34,101 nt of DNA from an uncultured Candidatus Thioglobus sp. (GTDB lineage Bacteria; Pseudomonadota; Gammaproteobacteria; PS1; Pseudothioglobaceae): NCBI GenBank assembly GCA_000205985.2, contig GG729965.1:1-34101 (forward strand), in the 5' to 3' direction. Within the stretch, counting starts at the first letter, position 1. Each line of letters opens with the position of its first letter. The notes below the pieces were generated by a model. The model was given only the letters and a program-made list of their open reading frames with translations. It searched no databases and was not told the origin of the DNA. Shown in pieces: positions 12,936 through 25,183 of the stretch. Made by a program: the position numbers and the translations under genes.

Positions 12936-15900
12936 TAGTGGCGAATCTCACTCACTCGATCACCTAATAAGTCATCCAGTTCTTCGCTAAGTTGCTGCTT
13001 AGGTGATACAAAATAACTCTGTGGAAGTAGCAATTGACCCTCAAGATTGTCGTATTGATATAAAAATTTGACCGGACACTGACCGTGATGTTCATGCAAC
13101 ACATCAGACAGCTGATTAAACAATGTTTGATGTTCAACCTTAAGTTTAATCTCAACACTTTTAAAGAAACTATCAAAACTGTCAATTTCATCAACGATGA
13201 GCTGATACTCATCACCAAATTTTTTGTTCTTTTTTATTTTGGCAGAAATCACAACAATCTCATTAGCGATGAGTTTATCGCTGAGTGGTCCAAGGGCTCT
13301 TGGAAAGATAACAGCACTGAGTTTAGTCGAGCCATCTTCAATGATGATGCTGGCCATTTGATCGCCACTTCTTGTGGTAATATAGCGCAATTCTGAAATT
13401 AAAGCCAACACACGTACTTCCTTATTGTTTCTAAGCACTGTATCTTTAGGCAAAGTTACACCAATGCGTTTTAAATCATCTTTGTATTCATCGGTTGGAT
13501 GGTCGTAAAAATAATAACCCATCACGCTCTTTTCAAGTTTCAGTCTTTCTTTAAACGAAAATCTTGGACAAGGATCGTAACTCAACTCATATTCTGCGTG
13601 TTCTTGAATGCTGTTAAACAAAGTATTTTGCCCGTTGGTTTGGTCATTTTGTCTTTGCTCCGCTTGCTTAACGGCCTTTGGATAAGTTTTGAGCAAACTA
13701 GCCCTATCAACGCCAAATACATCAAAAGCACCGCTGTAAATCAAAGCCTCAATAGCGCGTTTATTAAGCGATTTCTTTTCAATACGTGCACAAAATTCAA
13801 ACAAGTCTTTGTACTCGCCACCCGCTTCTCGCTCTGCTACCAAAGTTTGTACCAAGGCTTCACCAACCCCTTTAATAGCCCCTAAACCATAAACAATGGT
13901 TTTATCATCTTTAATGCTAAACTCATAATCCGACTCACAAACGTTTGGTCCATTAACGATTAAACCCATGTTTTGCACCTCACCAATGGTAAATGCAATT
14001 TTATCAGTATCATCCATTTTGTCCGAAAGTACCGATGCCATGAAAGCCGCTGGATAATGCGCTTTAAGCCACGCTGTTTGATAGGAGATATAAGCGTACG
14101 CCACTGAGTGCGACTTGTTAAACCCATAGCCTGAAAATTTATCAATCAGATCGAAGATTTCATTGGCTTTTTCTTTTTTAATTTTTTTCTTAGCCGCACC
14201 CTTAACAAAAACATCTCGCTGTTTTTCCATTTCTGAGGCGATCTTTTTTCCCATTGCACGACGCAATAAATCCGCGCCACCGAGCGAGTAACCAGCCATT
14301 ACTTGGGCAGATTTCATTACTTGTTCTTGGTACAAAAACACACCATTGGTTGGTTTAAGAATTTCCTCAAGCATTGGGTGTGGGTATTTAGCGTCTTCAC
14401 CGTGTTTTACATTAATGTAGTCATCCACCATGCCTGCACCTAATGGCCCTGGTCGATAAAGCGCCAGCATGGCAACAATGTCTTCAAACGAATCGGCTTT
14501 GAGTTTTTTTAAATACCCGCGCATACCATCAGACTCCAGCTGGAAAATTCCGGTAGTGTCACTGCGTTGTAATAGTTTATACACGGCTTTATCGTCCAGC
14601 GACAAAGCATCAATATCAATCAGCTCATCGCTTAAGCCTTTAGCGTGAATCATTTTTACGGTTTTATCAATCACCGTTAAATTTGATAATCCTAAAAAGT
14701 CAAATTTAACCAATCCTAACGCTTCAACGTCTTTCATGTCAAACTGTGAAACCACGCCATCGGATTCACCAGGACCTTTGTAAATAGGGCAAAAATCACT
14801 GATCTTGCTCGGTGCAATCAACACGCCACCCGCGTGCGTGCCAACATTACGTACCAAGCCTTCTAACTCTAACGACAGGTCAATAAGTGCAGTTACGCTC
14901 TCTTCAGAATCGTACCTTTGTTTAAGTTCTTCGGAATACCATTTGTCCTTATCTTCCTTTGAGTCTTTTTGGTCAAAAATACCCAAAGCTCTTGAGAGGT
15001 TTATTTTTAAATCATTAGGGATTGACTTAGATATCCTATCGCTAAACCCATAAGGGTGTCCTAAAACACGACCTACATCGCGCACAACACCTTTTGCCGC
15101 CATCTTACCGTAAGTAATGATTTGCGACACTTTCTCTTGACCGTATTTTTTAGCCACGTAGGTAATCACTTCATCACGACGATCGGTACAAAAATCAATG
15201 TCAAAATCTGGCATGGATACGCGCTCAGGGTTTAAAAAACGCTCAAATAATAACTCATGCTTAATGGGGTCAACGTTGGTAATGCCAAGCGCATAAGCCA
15301 CCAAAGATCCTGCGCCAGAGCCTCGACCTGGGCCAACGGGAATGTCATTATTCCTAGACCAGGCAATGAAATCTGCCACAATTAAAAAATACCCTGGGAA
15401 GTCCATTTGCACAATGACTCCCAGCTCAAACGTTAATCGTTCGTCATAAATCTTGCGATTGGCTTTTATTTTTTCAAGACGCTTGCCTAAACCAGCCTTA
15501 GATTCTTGTTCGAAAAATTGAGCAATGCTTAAACCTTCAGGCACAGGAAAATTGGGTAAATAATTTTTCTTATGCAACTCAAAGTGTAAATTACAACGCT
15601 TGGCAATCTCAACACTATTGGCTAATAGCTGTGGCAAATCGGAAAATAGTGCAGCCATTTCATCCGCTGATTTTAAATATTGCTCAGCACTGTAGAATTT
15701 TTCACGGCGTGCGTCATCCAAAAGCTTACCTTGTGAAATACAAATTCTAGCCTCGTGCGCTTGATAATCCGATGCCACTAAAAACTCCACATCGTTAGTA
15801 GCCACCAAAGGAATGCCTGACTCAAGCCCTAACTCAAGACAAAGGTGTAAGTATTTTTCATCATTAGCACGTCCGGTTCTTTGCACACTAAGATAAAAAC

Positions 15901-16384
15901 GATCCGTAAATACCGAAGCCCAAAATTGCACTTTTTCCCGAGCCTCCAACGCCTGATTTGCCATTAAATGATGGGCAACATCACTGCGAGTGTGTGGGGC
16001 AATCATGATCAACCCTTGATGATGATTTACCAACTGTTCAGTGGTAATACTTACCCCTTCCACACTTTGTCCATGAAGGTAAGACAGTGAGATTAATTCT
16101 GAAAGATTGGCATAACCTTGACGGTCTTGACACAGTAACAATACTGAAAAATTTTGAGCCTTATCTTTAACCGTTAACTCTGCACCAAAAATAGGCTTAA
16201 TACCGTTAGAGATGGATTTTTGATAGAATTTAACCGCCGCAAAAAGATTGCCCACATCGGTCAAAGCAATGGCTTTCATGCCTAAATCTTTAGTTTTATC
16301 GATGAGTTTTGGTATGCGTATTAAACTATTCTTAACAGAATATTCACTGTGACAATGAAGATGAACAAAATCAATATTGGGCAT
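12932..16384 (-). CDS. dnaE: DNA polymerase III alpha subunit
   Basis: 1150 aa; N-terminal PHP domain FVHLHCHSEYSVKNSL; IPVGPGRGSGAGSLVAYALGITNVDPIKHELLFERFLNPERVSMPDFDIDFC. Confidence 0.98.
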   Translation of the reverse strand: MPNIDFVHLHCHSEYSVKNSLIRIPKLIDKTKDLGMKAIALTDVGNLFAAVKFYQKSISNGIKPIFGAELTVKDKAQNFSVLLLCQDRQGYANLSELISLSYLHGQSVEGVSITTEQLVNHHQGLIMIAPHTRSDVAHHLMANQALEAREKVQFWASVFTDRFYLSVQRTGRANDEKYLHLCLELGLESGIPLVATNDVEFLVASDYQAHEARICISQGKLLDDARREKFYSAEQYLKSADEMAALFSDLPQLLANSVEIAKRCNLHFELHKKNYLPNFPVPEGLSIAQFFEQESKAGLGKRLEKIKANRKIYDERLTFELGVIVQMDFPGYFLIVADFIAWSRNNDIPVGPGRGSGAGSLVAYALGITNVDPIKHELLFERFLNPERVSMPDFDIDFCTDRRDEVITYVAKKYGQEKVSQIITYGKMAAKGVVRDVGRVLGHPYGFSDRISKSIPNDLKINLSRALGIFDQKDSKEDKDKWYSEELKQRYDSEESVTALIDLSLELEGLVRNVGTHAGGVLIAPSKISDFCPIYKGPGESDGVVSQFDMKDVEALGLVKFDFLGLSNLTVIDKTVKMIHAKGLSDELIDIDALSLDDKAVYKLLQRSDTTGIFQLESDGMRGYLKKLKADSFEDIVAMLALYRPGPLGAGMVDDYINVKHGEDAKYPHPMLEEILKPTNGVFLYQEQVMKSAQVMAGYSLGGADLLRRAMGKKIASEMEKQRDVFVKGAAKKKIKKEKANEIFDLIDKFSGYGFNKSHSVAYAYISYQTAWLKAHYPAAFMASVLSDKMDDTDKIAFTIGEVQNMGLIVNGPNVCESDYEFSIKDDKTIVYGLGAIKGVGEALVQTLVAEREAGGEYKDLFEFCARIEKKSLNKRAIEALIYSGAFDVFGVDRASLLKTYPKAVKQAEQRQNDQTNGQNTLFNSIQEHAEYELSYDPCPRFSFKERLKLEKSVMGYYFYDHPTDEYKDDLKRIGVTLPKDTVLRNNKEVRVLALISELRYITTRSGDQMASIIIEDGSTKLSAVIFPRALGPLSDKLIANEIVVISAKIKKNKKFGDEYQLIVDEIDSFDSFFKSVEIKLKVEHQTLFNQLSDVLHEHHGQCPVKFLYQYDNLEGQLLLPQSYFVSPKQQLSEELDDLLGDRVSEIRHY

Positions 16385-16533
16385 TAAATCATTTTATGAA
16401 AATAAAAAAACTAAAAATACAAGGGAACTTTTATTGTATTTTACAACTAATAAATTGAAATTATATACCCAACTTCTATAATTAAACATTACTCAAAAAA
16501 ATAAAATATTCTGGCTCAGAATAAAATTTAGAA

Positions 16534-16552
16534 AATAATGAGAATCAATATT
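16534..16552. promoter_or_regulatory. Fur-box-like 19-mer AATAATGAGAATCAATATT
   Basis: 15 of 19 positions match GATAATGATAATCATTATC by hand alignment; lies in the AT-rich region upstream of dnaE. Confidence 0.3.
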
Positions 16553-16578
16553 ATTTAAGTCAGAAAATCTTTAAAAAT

Positions 16579-16602
16579 AGCTTAAAAGTACATTTTTAAG
16601 CT
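16579..16602 (-). terminator. Terminator-like hairpin AGCTTAAAA-N6-TTTTAAGCT
   Basis: 9-bp inverted repeat followed on the minus strand by ATTTTT. Confidence 0.35.
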
Positions 16603-16717
16603 GTAATATCGGTCATTTTTATTGAAATCCATCGAGAATTTAAGGTTTTTATAAAAATTTTAGAAATAATGTGAATTGTAAAAAACAACGGAGGAATGTG
16701 TTGTTTTGGTCTTTTTT

Positions 16718-16918
16718 TTAGCTTGCTTTGCTGGCCTTAAGGAAACTATCCCAGCTAAGCCATTGATCTTCATAAGCCCCTCGAGGATCTGAAGGCAGAT
16801 CTGCATGAATGTCCTTGTAAGATATTTGATAATCTAATTTGGTAACAACGGGTAGTACGTAATCCTTAATCAAGTCCATTGCCTCGTTGTACTCAATATA
16901 GGTTTTCTTATTTCTCAT
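16718..16918 (-). CDS. Small ORF resembling a single phage-integrase repeat unit (INT_rpt-like)
   Basis: 66 aa; YNEAMDLIKDYV...YKDIHADLPSDPRGAYEDQWLSWDSFLKA matches by memory the EA...LPSxPxxxYxxxWxSWxDFL pattern of that repeat family; bounded by terminator-like hairpins. Confidence 0.5.
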   Translation of the reverse strand: MRNKKTYIEYNEAMDLIKDYVLPVVTKLDYQISYKDIHADLPSDPRGAYEDQWLSWDSFLKASKAS

Positions 16919-16941
16919 TAATTGATTTTTTTAGAGTTAAA

Positions 16942-16967
16942 AAAATGCCCCAATTAAGGGGCATTTT
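16942..16967. terminator. Strong bidirectional intrinsic terminator at the end of the sox operon
   Basis: AAAATGCCCC-AATTAA-GGGGCATTTT, with T-rich sequence on both strands. Confidence 0.85.
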
Positions 16968-16984
16968 ATTTTTTTCAGTTTTGC

Positions 16985-17314
16985 TTAGAAACTAGGACCC
17001 GCAGAGCCAGCAACGGAGGCTTGCGCCAAAGCGTTGATTGCTTGCGTATGAGCTTTCTTAGCCAATGCCGTTGCGGCATTAACTTTTCCAGCTTTGTGTA
17101 GCTTCTTAGCTTCTTTAATCATCGCACCGGTATCACGCCATGCCATGCTAGCTGACAATGCCGAAGCATAATCTGCTTCCGCAGCGCCAATAGCTGCTGA
17201 AAACGCATCACCTGATGAGCCAGCGTTCCAGTTATGAGCACTTGGTAAAAAATCAGCTGCTTGAGTTGACAAAGCAAGTACCGTTAAAGTTGTTAGTAAT
17301 ATTTTTTTCATCAT
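16985..17314 (-). CDS. soxK: SoxXA-binding protein (SoxK/SoxL-type)
   Basis: 109 aa with signal peptide, Ala-rich helical protein (AEADYASALSASMAWRDTGAMIKEAKKLHKAGKVNAATALAKKAHTQA) directly after soxA. Confidence 0.75.
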   Translation of the reverse strand: MMKKILLTTLTVLALSTQAADFLPSAHNWNAGSSGDAFSAAIGAAEADYASALSASMAWRDTGAMIKEAKKLHKAGKVNAATALAKKAHTQAINALAQASVAGSAGPSF

Positions 17315-17320
17315 ATTCTC

Positions 17321-18142
17321 CTACTTTCTGTAACGATCAGCACTGATCTCAATACCGTTGCTCATCGCTTGATGGAAGAACTCCATATCACGATACTCTG
17401 AACTTTGTGCCATCAATGGCTTAGCACGCATGTTCTTATAACAACCACCGTAACGACGATGAAGTGTACCAATACCGCCCCACTTCGCACGATACATTGG
17501 CACGTGTGACGTGTGACCTAGTGCTGGTGATAAGATATCCGCACGTGCTTTTTTGCCTGCGTTGTACACATGACAATCAGCACAAGACATGTTAAACTGA
17601 CCACGCTTAGCATAGAAAGTGGCTTTACCTCTTTCATAAGCTGCTTTTGCACCATCAGATTCAACTTTTACGTTGATCTTCTCACCAGCTGCTTGGTCAG
17701 AAATCCAAGAACTGATTCTGGCAATTTTGCCTTTCATCGTGCCCATCTTCTTGCCAGTTTGCTCGGTGTAACATCTACGAATTGTTCCTTCCAGTGTTAC
17801 CACTGTGCCGGCTGCATCATCATAGTATGGATGAGCCAAACGTGCTGCCGCTGGATCTTTCAACGCCGAACATTTACCTAAACCAAATTTCTCGAACTCT
17901 TCTCCGCCCTTTTCAACAGCTTCCTCGTACGGAGGAATACCATCTAGGATTTCCTCGAATTGGTCTCTTGAACCTGCATCTAGTGCATACACACCAATGG
18001 TGTAGTCTGCAAACTCAACACTTGGATTCTGTTTTTTAAAGTAGCCTTGAAAGGCTTTAATGTCAGCACCTACGTCCGTACCAGCGGATGCAGTACCAAT
18101 CATTAAACCCAAACTGACTACTGCAGTTATTAGCTTTTTCAT
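17321..18142 (-). CDS. soxA: SoxA, c-type cytochrome of the SoxAX complex
   Basis: Signal peptide, single CxxCH (CADCH), LGHTSHVPMYRAKWGGIGTLHRRYGGCYKNMRAKP; in the sox operon. Confidence 0.93.
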   Translation of the reverse strand: MKKLITAVVSLGLMIGTASAGTDVGADIKAFQGYFKKQNPSVEFADYTIGVYALDAGSRDQFEEILDGIPPYEEAVEKGGEEFEKFGLGKCSALKDPAAARLAHPYYDDAAGTVVTLEGTIRRCYTEQTGKKMGTMKGKIARISSWISDQAAGEKINVKVESDGAKAAYERGKATFYAKRGQFNMSCADCHVYNAGKKARADILSPALGHTSHVPMYRAKWGGIGTLHRRYGGCYKNMRAKPLMAQSSEYRDMEFFHQAMSNGIEISADRYRK

Positions 18143-18165
18143 TAATCTCTCCTCAATAATATCGG

Positions 18166-18468
18166 TTATTTAGATTTTGCAGTTGCAGAACCTGTTTTAC
18201 CTTTATTGTCCTTATATTTAAGCTCAATAGTGTCGCCTTTAGCGCCAGGAACGTTAAACTTAAAATACGGATCCTTAGAAATTGAACTACCAATATCAGC
18301 ATCAACCACTTTAGTACCATTGTGTGATACAACCATGTGCACAATATGATTGGCAGGTACTAATTTACCCTTCTTCTTACGAAGACCAGTTTCCATTGGA
18401 TGCTTGATTAAACACTTAATACCGATAACGCCTTTTCTAGCCTTAGGCTTTAATTTAATTTTTCCCAT
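18166..18468 (-). CDS. soxZ: SoxZ, sulfur-carrier partner
   Basis: 100 aa; KGVIGIKCLIKHPMETGLRKKKGKLVPANHI typical of SoxZ; adjacent to soxY. Confidence 0.94.
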   Translation of the reverse strand: MGKIKLKPKARKGVIGIKCLIKHPMETGLRKKKGKLVPANHIVHMVVSHNGTKVVDADIGSSISKDPYFKFNVPGAKGDTIELKYKDNKGKTGSATAKSK

Positions 18469-18501
18469 TTTTTATTCTCCTTTAATAATCTAATTAGTTA
18501 A

Positions 18502-18945
18502 TTAACCGCCACAGCCGCCAATCGTTACTTTCACTTCCTGTGAAACTTTAGTTGTTGCACCACCGGCCGTTACTAAAGCATCTACTGGAGAAGTTTTACC
18601 CATTTTAATACGGGTAGAAACATAACCTTGAGCACCTGATAAGTTAAACGAAGCTGCTAATGGTGTACCGTTGTTCTTAACATAGAAAGAAATGTTAGTC
18701 ACGCCGTCCATCTTAGAAGCATCAACTGTCATTGGTACTACCGCACCATTCTCAGCGATTTTAGGCGCTTTGAACTTAAATGAACCTTTACCAGCACTTG
18801 CAGATGAAGCACCTGCTGCATCAGACTTAGCTTTAAAAGCTGCTGTATTAGCAAAAACCATACTTGGTGTTAGTAAGCCTGCGCCTACTGCCGTTGCAAC
18901 TGCAGAACCTGCCATTGCACTTTTTAGAAATAATCTTCTTTTCAT
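18502..18945 (-). CDS. soxY: SoxY, sulfur-carrier protein
   Basis: Tat-like signal MKRRLFLKSAMAGSAVATAV and C-terminal GGCGG carrier motif; start chosen at the internal Met (track start 18990). Confidence 0.95.
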   Translation of the reverse strand: MKRRLFLKSAMAGSAVATAVGAGLLTPSMVFANTAAFKAKSDAAGASSASAGKGSFKFKAPKIAENGAVVPMTVDASKMDGVTNISFYVKNNGTPLAASFNLSGAQGYVSTRIKMGKTSPVDALVTAGGATTKVSQEVKVTIGGCGG

Positions 18946-18955
18946 CTTATTCTCC

Positions 18956-19303
18956 TTATTTTGTGTAAATGAAATCTGTGATTTGATCAATTTGCTTCTC
19001 AGTCAGTGCTTGGTGTTTACCAAACGGAGGCATAATTGTTTGTGGATTTTTCACCGTTGCATCCCAAATTTGCGCCCTTAGAACTGCTTTGTCTGGAAAT
19101 CTTGCCTTCATGGCAAGTAATGGTGGACCGACATTTCCTGGTAAATTACCACCTGGAATCATGTGACACGCTAGGCAATTACCCAACTTACGACCGAAAG
19201 TAACTTCTTCGCCCGTCATCTCTTTAGCACCTGCCTCCATTGGTAACATAAACAATGTTGCCAGTGTTACAACCGCCGAGATAGAAGAAATGGTTTTCTT
19301 CAT
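18956..19303 (-). CDS. soxX: SoxX, c-type cytochrome
   Basis: 115 aa, signal peptide, CLACH heme motif, GNLPGNVGPPL; first gene of the sox operon. Confidence 0.93.
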   Translation of the reverse strand: MKKTISSISAVVTLATLFMLPMEAGAKEMTGEEVTFGRKLGNCLACHMIPGGNLPGNVGPPLLAMKARFPDKAVLRAQIWDATVKNPQTIMPPFGKHQALTEKQIDQITDFIYTK

Positions 19304-19369
19304 ACTTCTCTCCTCTTATATATAAAAAAATAAACCCCTACTAAGATCTTAAAATCTTATGAACCTACA

Positions 19370-19397
19370 ATAATAACCGTTTAAAAAGTATTTGCAA
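19370..19397 (-). promoter_or_regulatory. Candidate sigma70 promoter for soxXYZAK
   Basis: Minus strand TTGCAA-16 nt-TATTAT about 70 bp upstream of soxX. Confidence 0.4.
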
Positions 19398-19427
19398 CAC
19401 TTTTATGGAACATTAATATAGATTAAC

Positions 19428-20882
19428 TTAAATTTGTTCGGCTGCTTTAATCAAGGCCTGAGCTTTATGCATAGTTTCATCCCATTCTGATTGGGGAATA
19501 GAATCATACACAATCCCTGCTCCAGCTTGTACGTAGAGGGTTTGATCTTTAATAATAGCAGTACGGATGGCAATCGCCATGTCCATACACCCGTGCCAAG
19601 ATAAATAACCGATGGCGCCCGAATAAACATTACGCTTTAGGTTTTCTACCTCGTTAATAATTTCCATGGCACGTACTTTTGGAGCGCCACTGAGTGTTCC
19701 TGCTGGAAAAGTTGCTCTTAAGACATCAATAGCACTCATGCCGTCTTTGAGTTCACATTCTACATTTGATACGATGTGCATCACATGTGAATAACGCTCA
19801 ACAAACATTTTATCCGTCAACACCACGGTACCAGTTTTGGCAATACGACCAAGATCATTACGACCAAGATCAATCAACATTAAATGCTCAGCAATTTCTT
19901 TTTCATCGGCCAACAGGTCTTTTTCTAAAGCTAGATCTTCCTCCTCATTTTTTCCGCGAGAGCGCGTACCGGCTATGGGACGAACCGTTGCTTTTCTATT
20001 GCTATCCACTTTGGTGAGAATCTCAGGAGAAGAGCCTACAATCATCACATCATCTAGATTAAGGTAATACATGTAAGGCGATGGATTGAGTCGTCTTAAT
20101 TGGCGGTAAAACTCAATGGCAGGTGCTTTAAATTTACAACTGAGTCGTTGTGAAGGAACCACTTGCATGACATCGCCAGCAACGATGTATTGTTGAATGT
20201 CTTTAACCGCTTGTTTGTAGTTTTCTTCTCCAAAACTGGAAATAAAATCTTCACTATGGATGTTATCGGATTGATAATCTGTCGGTGCGATTGGTTGTTT
20301 AACTTGTTCAGAAATTTCAGTCAACCTGTCTAAGGCCTCATTAAAAGTTTGCTCATCAGGATTGATGTGCGTGATTAAAAAAGCCTTGTTGAGTAAATTG
20401 TCAAACACTACTAAATCATTAGAAACCATGAACAAAATATCGGCAATGCCAAGTTCATCGGTTTTATTAATTTTTGACAATCTTGGCTCAATGTAGCGAA
20501 TAATCTCGTAACCAAAATAACCCACTAAACCGCCGTTAAAATCAGGCAATTCATCAATAACTGGTACTTTGTATTGTTGTTGATATTGCTCAATCCATGC
20601 CAGAGGATCTTCGACGTTAAAAGATTCTACAAGTTCGGAATTTTTCTCAATGCGAATTTCATAATCAAATACTTTGATAACGGTTTGAGCGCTCAGGCCA
20701 ATCATCGAATAACGACCCCATTTTTCACCACCTTGAACCGATTCGAAAAGATAAGAATACGGCGTATTTCCAAGTTTTAAATAAAGACCAAGCGCGGTAT
20801 CGGTATCAAGGACAATCTCCTTAAAAACTGGAATGTGGTTGTAGCCATCAGCGCTGTATTGATCAAAACTTGATTTGTTCAT
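19428..20882 (-). CDS. trpE: Anthranilate synthase component I
   Basis: 484 aa; SPEILTKVDSNRKATVRPIAGTRSRGKNEEEDLALEKDLLADEKEIAEHLMLIDLGRNDLGRI, FPAGTLSGAPKVRAMEII. Confidence 0.96.
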   Translation of the reverse strand: MNKSSFDQYSADGYNHIPVFKEIVLDTDTALGLYLKLGNTPYSYLFESVQGGEKWGRYSMIGLSAQTVIKVFDYEIRIEKNSELVESFNVEDPLAWIEQYQQQYKVPVIDELPDFNGGLVGYFGYEIIRYIEPRLSKINKTDELGIADILFMVSNDLVVFDNLLNKAFLITHINPDEQTFNEALDRLTEISEQVKQPIAPTDYQSDNIHSEDFISSFGEENYKQAVKDIQQYIVAGDVMQVVPSQRLSCKFKAPAIEFYRQLRRLNPSPYMYYLNLDDVMIVGSSPEILTKVDSNRKATVRPIAGTRSRGKNEEEDLALEKDLLADEKEIAEHLMLIDLGRNDLGRIAKTGTVVLTDKMFVERYSHVMHIVSNVECELKDGMSAIDVLRATFPAGTLSGAPKVRAMEIINEVENLKRNVYSGAIGYLSWHGCMDMAIAIRTAIIKDQTLYVQAGAGIVYDSIPQSEWDETMHKAQALIKAAEQI

Positions 20883-20907
20883 ACGTGCATTTTAAACCAC
20901 AGAATGT

Positions 20908-20944
20908 AAAAAAACCGCACTAACTCACATTAGCACGGTTTTTT
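20908..20944. terminator. Terminator between rpoC and trpE
   Basis: AAAAAAACCGCACTAACTCACATTAGCACGGTTTTTT imperfect hairpin with T/A tracts on both sides. Confidence 0.7.
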
Positions 20945-20966
20945 ATTTAAGCTTGAAGAGTTGCTC

Positions 20967-25170
<4,204 letters not shown>

Positions 25171-25183
25171 CGGATTCTCCTAA

